Source of the DNA: CAZOOA01 sp964581355
Lineage (GTDB): Bacteria; Bacillota; Dethiobacteria; DTU022; UBA8154
Assembly (NCBI GenBank): GCA_964581355.1
Contig: CAZOOA010000121.1
Span: forward strand, 1-5,168
Length of the DNA: 5,168 nucleotides
Direction: 5' to 3'
The position numbers and the translations under genes are program-made. The number at the start of each line of letters is the position of its first letter. The stretch's first letter is position 1. Shown here piece after piece: positions 1 through 5,132 of this stretch. The notes below the pieces were generated by a model. The model was not told where the DNA came from, ran no database searches, and worked only from the letters and a program-made list of their open reading frames with translations.

Positions 1-60
1 GAGTTACCCAGTCGCCCGGACGACAGCGCCAATACACGGTTTTTCATACTAACTGAAAGG

Positions 61-1470
61 ATGTTCTGCACCTTGTATAAACTAAATAAAGAGAAAGGCA
101 AACATCTTTTAATTATCTTCCTGCTCCTGTCCTTGGCCCTGGCCGGGACCATTGCACAGCCTGCCGGCGCCCAGGAGGGTCAACAGGCCCAGGAGGGAGG
201 GGAAGTTCTCCTGCTGGAAATCGACGGCGTGATCACAGCCGGCAAAGCAGCTTTCATCGAGCGGCAGCTTTCCGAGCTGGAACCGGGACAGGTTGAAGCT
301 GTCGTGATCCGCATGGATACCCCTGGAGGGCTGGTGGATGCCACCCTGTCCCTGGCCCGCAGTTTCGGTGCCACGCCTTTCCCCGTGGTGGTCGTGGTGG
401 AGCCCATGGGGGCCATCGCCGCCTCCGCCGGGGCTTTTATCCTGGTGAGCTCCGATGTGGCGGTCATGGCACCGGGAACGACGGTGGGGGCCGCCTCACC
501 CATTGCCCTCTCCCCCGGCGGCGAGCAGGAAGCCGATGACAAAACGGCCACCTTCCTGGCAGGCCACATGCGGAGCCTGGCTCGGGAACGGAATCGCCCC
601 GAAGATGTTGCCGAGCGGTTTGTTACGGAGAACCTGACCCTGGATGCCAGTGAGGCCCTGGAAAAAGGGATTATCGATTTTAATGCCCCCAACGTGGAAG
701 CGGCCCTGGAGACCATCCACGGCTTTGAAGTGGAAAAGGGCGGGGTCACCTTTACCCTTTCCACCCGGGATGCAACCCTGGTGGAAGGTGAAATGAACCT
801 GCGGGAACGGGTCCAGGACCAGGTCAGCGACCCGCAGATTGCCTTTTTGCTGCTCATGGCCGGCGCCATGGGTCTGTACCTGGGTTTTGGCATGCCGGGC
901 ACCTTCATCCCCGAAGTGCTGGGTGGTATTGCCCTGGTCCTGGGGATCTACGGCCTGGGGATGTTTGATACCAATACTGCCGGCATTGTCCTGCTCCTTT
1001 TGGGCGCTGCACTGCTGGCGGCAGAGGTGCTCACCTCGGGGTTCGGCATCCTGGGGATCGGCGGTGGCATCAGCCTGCTGATCGGCGCCATCCTCCTGCC
1101 CCGGGAGCCCTTGATGGCCCCAGATTGGTACCCCACCTTCATGTCCGTGGCCGTGGCGGTCGCCCTGGGTGTCACCCTGGTCAGTTTCGGTATCGTCTAC
1201 GTTTTCTTCCGCTCCCGGCGGCAGTGGAAAGACAAGGCCGGGGTTTTTTTCAAGCCGGCCCAGCAGGCCACCGCGATGGAGACCCTGTCTCCCCGGGGAA
1301 CGGTAAAGATGAGAGGCGAAATCTGGAATGCTGTCAGTGAAGACGGGTCCACCATTGAACAGGGAACCACGGTGGAGGTGACCGGGCAGGAAGGCCTGGT
1401 CTTGAAGGTAAAACAACAGGCTTCGGAACAAGAACAAGGGTCGGACCCGGAGGGTAAAGAATCAACCTGA
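61..1470 (+). CDS. nfeD: NfeD family membrane-bound serine protease (ClpP-class), full length
   Basis: Long-form NfeD, 469 residues. Residues 14-36 form a hydrophobic signal peptide or anchor. Residues 47-225 are a ClpP/SppA-like protease domain: MDTPGG at 85-90 shapes the oxyanion region, the nucleophile should be Ser122 in ASAG (121-124), and Lys161 in DDKTATF is the likely base. The Ser-Lys distance (39) is close to that of the archaeal 1510-N protease (Ser97/Lys138). About five membrane helices follow (257-277, 283-302, 305-323, 327-347, 360-383), then a soluble NfeD beta-barrel (OB-like) at 400-452 and a charged tail. In known cases the protease faces outside the cytoplasm and cleaves a hydrophobic segment of a stomatin partner, matching the slipin gene downstream. 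The start is uncertain: AAAGG at 56-60 touches the ATG at 61, so TTG at 73 may be used instead; both keep the signal peptide. The frame is also open back to base 1 but has no usable start there. Family assignment is firm; substrate is inferred. Confidence 0.95.
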   Translation: MFCTLYKLNKEKGKHLLIIFLLLSLALAGTIAQPAGAQEGQQAQEGGEVLLLEIDGVITAGKAAFIERQLSELEPGQVEAVVIRMDTPGGLVDATLSLARSFGATPFPVVVVVEPMGAIAASAGAFILVSSDVAVMAPGTTVGAASPIALSPGGEQEADDKTATFLAGHMRSLARERNRPEDVAERFVTENLTLDASEALEKGIIDFNAPNVEAALETIHGFEVEKGGVTFTLSTRDATLVEGEMNLRERVQDQVSDPQIAFLLLMAGAMGLYLGFGMPGTFIPEVLGGIALVLGIYGLGMFDTNTAGIVLLLLGAALLAAEVLTSGFGILGIGGGISLLIGAILLPREPLMAPDWYPTFMSVAVAVALGVTLVSFGIVYVFFRSRRQWKDKAGVFFKPAQQATAMETLSPRGTVKMRGEIWNAVSEDGSTIEQGTTVEVTGQEGLVLKVKQQASEQEQGSDPEGKEST

Positions 1471-1718
1471 TAGTAGCGGCCCGGGGGGGCAAGGGAGCAG
1501 AAAAAAACTTCCGACCCTTCGGTTGCACGCTCCAAGCGAACTTGCAATATTTTTGTTGCTTTTGGTAAATCTTAATAACAGTTGCCAATAAGAGAGGTGC
1601 CAATAACAGCATTTTTTCCACGTGGCACTGAACAAGTATATTGGGGAACCCGAGGGTTTCCAACACACATTTACCGAGGAGGTGAAAACCGGGTCCTAAC
1701 AACGGATTCGGGACTATT
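1471..1718 (+). other. Structured spacer between nfeD and the slipin gene
   Basis: These 248 bases hold no credible gene. Visible structure: CGCT-CCA-AGCG nested within TTGCA...TGCAA (about 1522-1547), followed by a T-rich run, which could be a weak nfeD terminator; TGCCAATAA twice (1583-1591 and 1598-1606), with AATAACAG also twice around it; the palindrome CCACGTGG at 1618-1625; and an imperfect hairpin TTGG..AACC / GGTT.CCAA at 1641-1663. I found no convincing sigma-A promoter here, so the slipin gene may be read through from nfeD or use another sigma factor. This region could be a regulatory leader, but nothing proves it. Confidence 0.45.
1676..1685 (+). promoter_or_regulatory. Strong but misplaced Shine-Dalgarno sequence before the slipin gene
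   Basis: GAGGAGGTGA matches the anti-Shine-Dalgarno almost perfectly, yet lies 33 bases before the slipin ATG at 1719. No ATG, GTG or TTG lies at normal distance after it, and the slipin frame has a TGA at 1683-1685. A weak GGGA at 1710-1713 is the only purine-rich site close to the ATG. A short hairpin (GTCC 1693-1696 with GGAC 1711-1714) could bring the strong site nearer to the ATG. Confidence 0.5.
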
Positions 1719-2624
1719 ATGGAAGCTATTTTTGCCCTGGTTATTTTACTCATCGCGTTCCTTTACGCTGCCTTAAAGGTGGTCCGGGAATACGAGCGGC
1801 TGGTTGTCTTTCGACTGGGGAACCTGGTCGGTTCCCGGGGTCCCGGGCTGGTGCTGTTGATTCCCATCATCGACCGCTATGTCCGGGTCTCCCTGCGGAT
1901 TATCACCATGGACGTGCCGACCCAGGAAGTCATTACCCGGGACAACGTGACCTGCAGCGTCAATGCCGTGGTCTACTACCGGGTCGTGGAAACGAACAAT
2001 GCCGTGGTGAACGTGGAAAACTTCAGGGAAGCCACAGCGCAGCTGGCCCAGACCACCCTGCGCAGCGTGGCCGGCCAGGCGGAACTGGATGAACTGTTGT
2101 CGGAGCGGGAGAAGTTGAACAACCAGATCCAGAAGATCCTGGATGAATCCACGGATCCCTGGGGGATCAAAGTTACAGCGGTGGAAATCAAGGATGTCGT
2201 CATCCCCGAGGGACTGCAGCGGGCCATCTCCCGCCAGGCTTCCGCGGAACGGGAGCGCCGGGCTATTGTTATCCAGGCCGAGGGCGAGCGCCAGGCTTCG
2301 GAAAAACTGGCCCAGGCAGCGGGAATCCTGGGCAGCACCCCCGGCGGTCTGTTCGTGCGTCTGCTGCGCACCCTGCCGGAAATCGCCGGGCAGCCGGGTA
2401 ACATCCTGGCCTTCCCCCTGCCCATGGAGCTACGCCACCTGGCTGAGTCCCTCAATGCTGACAAAGGGCCTGCCGGGCAAAGCCCCCTCACGGATCAACT
2501 CCGTGATCCAGGGCAGCAGCCCAGCATCAAAGATGTGCTCAAAGGCGAAGACCTGGAAGGAGAAGAAGGAGAGCAAGAGGAAGGCCTGGACGACCAGGGC
2601 CAGGAGGATCAGGACCAGGAATAA
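1719..2624 (+). CDS. Slipin/stomatin-like SPFH domain protein
   Basis: A 301-residue SPFH (band 7) protein. Residues 3-22 are a single N-terminal membrane helix or hairpin. The SPFH domain runs from about 23 to 175, with the typical start EYERLVVFRLGN (24-35), the GPGLVLLIPIID stretch (41-52) and DPWGIKV (146-152). A charged, alanine-rich coiled-coil segment follows (165-202: ERERRAIVIQAEGERQA), then a conserved hydrophobic ILAFPLP block (229-235), the kind of C-terminal segment cut by NfeD-type proteases in archaeal stomatins. Slipins oligomerise under the membrane into scaffold rings. Unusual is the extra tail after about residue 260, with residues 277-301 being almost only Glu, Asp, Gln and Gly. 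The pairing with nfeD on the same strand supports a joint membrane-quality role. The ATG at 1719 is the only standard start that keeps the membrane segment in frame; its ribosome site is poor. Family is certain; role is inferred from relatives. Confidence 0.95.
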   Translation: MEAIFALVILLIAFLYAALKVVREYERLVVFRLGNLVGSRGPGLVLLIPIIDRYVRVSLRIITMDVPTQEVITRDNVTCSVNAVVYYRVVETNNAVVNVENFREATAQLAQTTLRSVAGQAELDELLSEREKLNNQIQKILDESTDPWGIKVTAVEIKDVVIPEGLQRAISRQASAERERRAIVIQAEGERQASEKLAQAAGILGSTPGGLFVRLLRTLPEIAGQPGNILAFPLPMELRHLAESLNADKGPAGQSPLTDQLRDPGQQPSIKDVLKGEDLEGEEGEQEEGLDDQGQEDQDQE

Positions 2625-2669
2625 AGTAACTTGCGGGAACAAGAACAACCAGATCACACAAAATCGGCA

Positions 2670-2704
2670 AATACCGGCCTTTTTCCGGAAAAGGCCGGTA
2701 TTTT
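2670..2704 (+). terminator. Rho-independent terminator after the slipin gene
   Basis: A perfect 14-bp stem, AATACCGGCCTTTT (2670-2683) with AAAAGGCCGGTATT (2689-2702), closes a five-base loop (2684-2688) and runs into TTTT. With one bulge the stem extends to GC...GC at 2667-2706. It lies 45 bases after the slipin stop. Its core is shared with the hairpin at 3132-3166. Confidence 0.85.
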
Positions 2705-2723
2705 GCAGTTGCAACAAGAACAA

Positions 2724-2752
2724 TTGAAGAGTAAAATAGAACATGTTATAAT
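2724..2752 (+). promoter_or_regulatory. Sigma-A-type promoter of the hicB-like gene
   Basis: TTGAAG (2724-2729), a 17-base spacer, and a perfect TATAAT (2747-2752), also preceded by an extended -10 TG (2744-2745). Transcription should start near 2759, giving a leader of about 66 bases. The leader contains an imperfect inverted repeat, ACCGGTTC ... GAACGGT (about 2770-2793), of unknown meaning. The promoter lies just after the slipin terminator, so the downstream gene is its own unit. Confidence 0.8.
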
Positions 2753-2825
2753 CGAATCAACATCTTTAGACCGGTTCGTTTTGGGGGAACGGTACATTTT
2801 TAACCTGGAGGACGGTGGATAGCAT

Positions 2826-3059
2826 ATGGATTTTTATATCACCATGGAATATCATATCAACATCTTTTTCAGCGAAGCAGACGAAGGCTATATCGCAGAC
2901 ATCCCCGACCTGCCCGGCTGTTCAGCCTATGGCGATACCCCCGAGTTGGCCCTGGAAGAGCTGAACAAAGCCCGGGAGGCATGGCTGAAAACAGTTAAAA
3001 TGGAAAACAAGATCATCCCTCCCCAGTACCGCCCGGTGATATACCAGCTGCCTTCCTAA
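2826..3059 (+). CDS. HicB-fold small protein (orphan HicB family antitoxin-like)
   Basis: A 77-residue protein made up of only the HicB partial RNase H-like fold. The strand-turn-strand motif INIFFSEADEGYIADIPDL (11-29), then PGCSAYGDTPELALEELNKA (30-49), then the IIPPQYRPVIYQ ending (63-74) match the solitary HicB-like proteins common in Firmicutes. No DNA-binding helix-turn-helix or ribbon-helix-helix domain is present at the C-terminus, unlike many true HicB antitoxins. No hicA-like ORF exists on either side, so it is unlikely to be half of a local toxin-antitoxin pair. The ATG at 2826 is preferred, with GGAGGA (2807-2812) and GGTGG (2814-2818) upstream; the ATG at 2844 would start right at the conserved core but lacks a ribosome site. 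It is transcribed alone from the promoter at 2724-2752. Family call is good; function is unknown. Confidence 0.88.
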   Translation: MDFYITMEYHINIFFSEADEGYIADIPDLPGCSAYGDTPELALEELNKAREAWLKTVKMENKIIPPQYRPVIYQLPS

Positions 3060-3129
3060 CCGGGCTGGCTTCTTCATCGAAGCTCGCTGGAAGTATGATT
3101 AGAAAAGTCAAGCAAGGATACCCGGAAAA

Positions 3130-3168
3130 GCAAAACCGGCCTTTCCTACCGGGGAAGGCCGGTTTTTG
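3130..3168. terminator. Bidirectional terminator between convergent hicB-like and nitroreductase genes
   Basis: A 15-bp stem (AAAACCGGCCTTTCC 3132-3146 with GGGAAGGCCGGTTTT 3152-3166, one T-G wobble) closes a five-base loop and is followed by T residues on the plus strand; on the minus strand the same stem is followed by TTTTGCTTTT. It lies 72 bases after the hicB-like stop and 14 bases after the nitroreductase stop on the other strand, so it can serve both. Confidence 0.85.
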
Positions 3169-3180
3169 CTTGCGCCCACT

Positions 3181-3702
3181 TCAATCAATGTATTTGACTG
3201 TATCGGCGGCCGAACGCTTGGGCGGCATACGGCCTTGTTCCTTCGGGTATCCCAGGGGAATGATGGCCAAAGGGCGCAGGCGCCCGGGGTCGAGGCCCAA
3301 AGCGGAAGCGGCCACTTCCTCCCGGAAGGCCCCCACCCAGCAGCCGGCCAGTCCCAGGGCCACCGCAGCGAGCAGCAGGTTTTCAATGGCAGCAGCGGTA
3401 TCCTGGATGGAGTACAGCTCGATCCCCCGTTTGCCGTATGAACTTCCGGCCCGGGCCAGGTCGGCACAGACGACCACCATAACCGGCGCTGTCAACATCC
3501 AGGTTTGGCCCAGTGCAGCATCGGCCAGCTGTCCCTGGACCTGCTTGTTGCGGACCACAAAAAACTCCCAGGGCTGCACATTGCCCGCGGTGGGTGCCAG
3601 CCGGGCCGCCGCCAGCAGCTGTTCCAGCACATCCTCGGGGATTTCATCCGGGCGAAAATTGCGGATACTCCTTCGTGCCTGGATACATTCAAACAATTCC
3701 AT
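3181..3702 (-). CDS. Nitroreductase family protein (FMN-dependent NAD(P)H oxidoreductase)
   Basis: A 173-residue small nitroreductase, the usual length for the single-domain family. The FMN-phosphate binding start is ARRSIRNF (9-16), the flavin-side loop is APTAGNVQPWEFFVV (36-50), and GCWVGAF (120-126) and IPLGYP (148-153) are the typical later motifs; the ending KRSAADTVKY is also common in the family. Such enzymes form dimers and reduce nitro groups, quinones or enones with NAD(P)H, or act in other flavin chemistry; the true substrate cannot be read from sequence. The start ATG at 3702 is set by AGGAGGTG at 3711-3718 eight bases upstream; a further start at 3726 would lie before this site and is rejected. 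It has its own promoter (3797-3825) and converges on the hicB-like gene. The portal-gene remnant upstream ends 33 bases before its start, so its upstream region lies beside a prophage scar. Confidence 0.94.
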   Translation of the reverse strand: MELFECIQARRSIRNFRPDEIPEDVLEQLLAAARLAPTAGNVQPWEFFVVRNKQVQGQLADAALGQTWMLTAPVMVVVCADLARAGSSYGKRGIELYSIQDTAAAIENLLLAAVALGLAGCWVGAFREEVAASALGLDPGRLRPLAIIPLGYPKEQGRMPPKRSAADTVKYID

Positions 3703-3764
3703 CGAAGGTGCACCTCCTGTAAGCAAAGCTGGACTTCAGCCCCGGTCCCCAGGCCAGGCGGCCG

Positions 3765-3846
3765 GAGGGATAGGCCGAAATCCTCCATTTTCCCCTATTG
3801 TATCTTTCCAGGTCCTGTTTGGCAAGGCAGGTGAGGGAATAGGCCG
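3765..3846. repeat. Imperfect short direct repeat flanking the nitroreductase promoter
   Basis: GAGGGATAGGCCG (3765-3777) and GAGGGAATAGGCCG (3833-3846) differ by one inserted A and lie one on each side of the promoter. They could be operator half-sites, a small duplication, or chance in GC-rich DNA. Confidence 0.35.
3797..3825 (-). promoter_or_regulatory. Sigma-A-type promoter of the nitroreductase gene
   Basis: On the minus strand, TTGCCA (3825-3820), a 17-base spacer, and TACAAT (3802-3797). The predicted start near 3790 gives a leader of about 88 bases ending in the AGGAGGTG ribosome site. The promoter lies inside the frame that continues from the broken portal gene, supporting the view that this stretch is not portal coding sequence. 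Confidence 0.65.
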
Positions 3847-4212
3847 GGCCTTACTTGTTAAGTCTTGCGCATTTTTGACAAGAATGTTTTCCATGGTCAT
3901 CTCCGGGTTGGGCTCGTCGTGGAGCAGGCAGTAGAGGCCGTGGTCCATGGCCTTTTCTTTGCCTCCCTCGGTGCGCCGGTAGACGTGCAGGGGCAGTGAG
4001 GCAATGGTTTCCGACAAAATGCGCACACAGGCATAGACCGCCGAGGTGGTCATAGCCGTGTTCTCGTTGACGGTCTTGCCGCTGGTGGCCGGGCCGAAGA
4101 AGAAGGCCTGGGCGTTTTGCCAGAAGGTGTTCTTAGGGTCAGCCCGGGATTTGAACAGCCGGGATAGTATGGGTATCTTCATGCAGGGCATCACCTCCTA
4201 AAATTGGGCATG

Positions 4213-4240
4213 AAAAAACCACCCCTTGCGTGGAGTGGTT
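4213..4240 (-). terminator. Minus-strand Rho-independent terminator of the candidate small RNA
   Basis: Read on the minus strand, AACCACTCC (4240-4232) pairs with GGGGTGGTT (4225-4217), with one T-G wobble and a six-base loop, and runs into TTTTTT (4218-4213). It ends only 14 bases before the portal ribosome site, so it would shield the portal remnant from upstream transcription. Confidence 0.75.
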
Positions 4241-4320
4241 AAAAACGACGAAAGCCGCCATTGTTAGTGGCGACCTCCGCCTTTATATAACCTCAGCCAT
4301 CCTGACTGAAGCCACTTTGT
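4213..4320 (-). ncRNA. Candidate small RNA, possibly RatA-like type I antitoxin remnant
   Basis: A self-contained minus-strand unit of about 108 bases: promoter at 4327-4356, predicted start near 4320, an inner hairpin GTCGCCA (4275-4269) with TGGCGGC (4261-4255), and a terminator with TTTTTT. No real ORF lies inside; an ATG near 4262 follows a GGAGG-like site but its frame runs through the terminator. The arrangement of one hairpin with CCACC/GGTGG arms next to another with GCCGCC/GGCGG arms recalls, from general memory, the antisense-RNA end of holin-like toxin (TxpA/RatA-type) loci in Firmicutes. In such a locus the toxin would lie on the plus strand to the left, ending near 4211, but a TAA at 4199 blocks that frame and the portal remnant sits there instead. 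It may also simply be a regulatory RNA. Unit structure is seen; identity is a guess. Confidence 0.35.
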
Positions 4321-4326
4321 ATTTAT

Positions 4327-4356
4327 ATTTTATGCAAATGCGAATAATTCATACAA
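4327..4356 (-). promoter_or_regulatory. Promoter-like sequence for the candidate small RNA
   Basis: On the minus strand, TTGTAT (4356-4351), an 18-base spacer, and TAAAAT (4332-4327). The -10 matches five of six consensus bases, the -35 is weaker. It lies directly after the terminator of the MazF-like gene, so it would begin a new unit. The AT-rich setting makes a chance match possible. Confidence 0.4.
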
Positions 4357-4359
4357 CGT

Positions 4360-4384
4360 AAAAGGGAACTTATCCAAAGTTCCC
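4360..4384 (-). terminator. Minus-strand terminator after the MazF-like gene
   Basis: On the minus strand, GGGAACTT (4384-4377) pairs perfectly with AAGTTCCC (4371-4364) around a five-base loop and is followed by TTTT (4363-4360). It is 74 bases beyond the stop codon of the MazF-like gene. Confidence 0.65.
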
Positions 4385-4405
4385 CCACTTGAAGAAAACA
4401 TATTA

Positions 4406-4427
4406 TTCTTTACTCCCCAGTAAAGAA
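4406..4427 (-). other. Perfect hairpin in the 3' untranslated region of the MazF-like gene
   Basis: TTCTTTACT and AGTAAAGAA form a perfect 9-bp stem with a four-base loop (4415-4418), 30 bases after the MazF-like stop codon and just before the terminator hairpin. No proper T-run follows it, so it may protect the message end or act as part of a tandem terminator. Confidence 0.5.
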
Positions 4428-4457
4428 CCTCTTTGTATTTTAAAGTATAGCATAAAA

Positions 4458-5072
4458 CTATTCCTCTGTCAATTTTGACCGGATAGTTTTTTCGAGCTCT
4501 TCGTTTGTGGGAACTTCAGCAATCTCTTTAAGTTTTTTAACAAAGTCCTGCGCTTCATTTCTCTCTTTTTTTATTTTATCCATGAAGTCTAATTTGTCCT
4601 GTAATTTTTTCTCTAACTCATTGTAATGAACCATTAAATCTAATGATTTTGCTACCGCTACTTCAACATTTTTCAAATCTTGGACTGGCAAAGTCGCCAC
4701 ATAATCTCCCAGCCGTGCTTTACTAACACATCTAATGTTTGACACATTCACTTGACCATCCAATATAATTGAGCCGCTTCCATTTTTTTGAACCGTTACG
4801 GGGACGAGAAAAGGATACTGAGAGTCATCATGTGTAATTGGTGCAACAATGGTGTTCCCCGACTTAAAGTTACCAATATTGTTCTGAATAATAACACAGG
4901 GTCTTTCTTTTTGCATCTCGTGGCCGATACCAACACCTAACTCACATTTATAAACTTGTCCCCGTTTAACAAACCTTTTCTTTGCCTTTTCTGCTAATAG
5001 GTTTAATGAAAATTTTCTTTCCATCCATCTTAAAAAAGCTTGTACTTCTGCCACCTTAAACATTACTGACAA
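4458..5072 (-). CDS. MazF/PemK-family toxin-like protein with coiled-coil extension, no partner visible
   Basis: A 204-residue protein if started at TTG 5072, with GGCGGTGAT (5084-5076) giving a seven-base gap after GGCGG; ATG 5063 (201 residues) is the alternative. The core at 36-145 is the MazF/PemK fold: RGQVYKCEL (37-45), GIGHEMQKERPCVIIQNN (48-65), NTIVAPIT (73-80), and QVNVSNIRCVSKARLG (107-122). Arg57 and Thr80 are 23 residues apart, exactly as catalytic Arg25 and Thr48 in Bacillus subtilis MazF, so RNase activity is possible. Most MazF proteins have about 110-120 residues; this one has a ~35-residue basic N-terminal extension and a C-terminal charged helix (about 148-204) likely to form a coiled coil. 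No antitoxin gene lies downstream, and upstream only a promoter and less than 100 bases are visible. The gene is AT-rich, unlike genes on the left, suggesting horizontal transfer. Fold is secure; toxin role is unproven. Confidence 0.88.
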   Translation of the reverse strand: MSVMFKVAEVQAFLRWMERKFSLNLLAEKAKKRFVKRGQVYKCELGVGIGHEMQKERPCVIIQNNIGNFKSGNTIVAPITHDDSQYPFLVPVTVQKNGSGSIILDGQVNVSNIRCVSKARLGDYVATLPVQDLKNVEVAVAKSLDLMVHYNELEKKLQDKLDFMDKIKKERNEAQDFVKKLKEIAEVPTNEELEKTIRSKLTEE

Positions 5073-5075
5073 AGT

Positions 5076-5084
5076 ATCACCGCC
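5076..5084 (-). promoter_or_regulatory. Ribosome binding site deciding a TTG start for the MazF-like gene
   Basis: GGCGGTGAT on the minus strand pairs with the 16S tail apart from one base. It is well placed for the TTG at 5072 (seven bases after GGCGG) and too far (16 bases) from the ATG at 5063. An ATG at 5123 would sit at or before the predicted transcript start and is ruled out. Confidence 0.6.
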
Positions 5085-5123
5085 TTTATTATTATCGTAA
5101 TTGCACAAGTTTTTCAATATCAA

Positions 5124-5132
5124 ATTATATCA
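5124..5132 (-). promoter_or_regulatory. Extended -10 promoter of the MazF-like gene
   Basis: On the minus strand TGATATAAT combines a perfect TATAAT (5129-5124) with an upstream TG. The -35 at 17 bases (TGTTAA, 5152-5147) is poor, as is allowed for extended -10 promoters. Predicted start near 5117 gives a leader of about 45 bases before the TTG start. This suggests the gene is not co-transcribed with an upstream antitoxin. Confidence 0.6.

Larger units (their letters stand above)
3736..4182 (-). pseudogene. Truncated HK97-family phage portal protein (5' fragment only)
   Basis: The first ~96 of 148 codons encode the N-terminus of an HK97-type portal protein, the dodecameric ring through which phage DNA enters the capsid. 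Seen here are KTVNENTAMTTSAVYACVRI (36-55), LSETIASLPLHVYRR (56-70) and the DHGLYCLLHDEPNPEMT block (80-96). Full-length relatives have roughly 400 residues. After PNPEMT (base ~3895) the portal pattern stops, and the remaining ~52 residues look like noncoding sequence rich in Pro and Arg. The start ATG at 4182 is supported by AGGAGGTGA at 4191-4199. The neighbours expected in a phage (terminase before, protease and capsid after) are absent on both sides. The likely event is a deletion or rearrangement that joined a prophage end to the region upstream of the nitroreductase. No promoter is seen for it, and a terminator lies just upstream, so it is probably silent. Confidence 0.85.

Noticed and set aside
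1..60. Extension of nfeD upstream through the open frame to the window edge
   Set aside because: No ATG, GTG or TTG start occurs in frame there, and the signal peptide fits a start at 61 or 73.
496..1437. 313-residue open frame antisense to nfeD
   Set aside because: It is the reverse of a clear NfeD gene in GC-rich DNA, has a low-complexity His/Gly/Gln-rich product and no recognisable domain or ribosome site.
1582..1776. 64-codon frame that contains the strong GAGGAGG site
   Set aside because: It overlaps the slipin start in another frame, lacks its own ribosome site, and shows no recognisable features.
2631..2822. 63-codon frame just before the hicB-like gene, considered as a possible HicA toxin
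   Set aside because: It starts upstream of the slipin terminator, is read through the hairpin and the hicB promoter, and lacks the HicA GSHH-type motif.
2667..3168. Possible CRISPR-like or REP array from the two similar hairpins
   Set aside because: Only two copies, different loops and flanks, and a gene between them; terminators explain them better, though the similarity is kept as a finding.
3095..3934. 279-residue plus-strand open frame across the nitroreductase
   Set aside because: It begins before the terminator hairpin, runs through it, lies antisense to a clear nitroreductase and a portal fragment, and its product is Ser/Ala/Arg-rich with no family features.
4100..4213. Search for a holin-like toxin ORF on the plus strand to the left of the candidate RNA
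   Set aside because: All short frames here are closed by stops (for example TAA at 4199) and none encodes a hydrophobic helix; the area is the portal gene start.
4201..4264. Small minus-strand ORF starting at the ATG near 4262 after GGAGG
   Set aside because: Its frame runs through the terminator hairpin and into the portal ribosome site, so coding potential is most likely chance.
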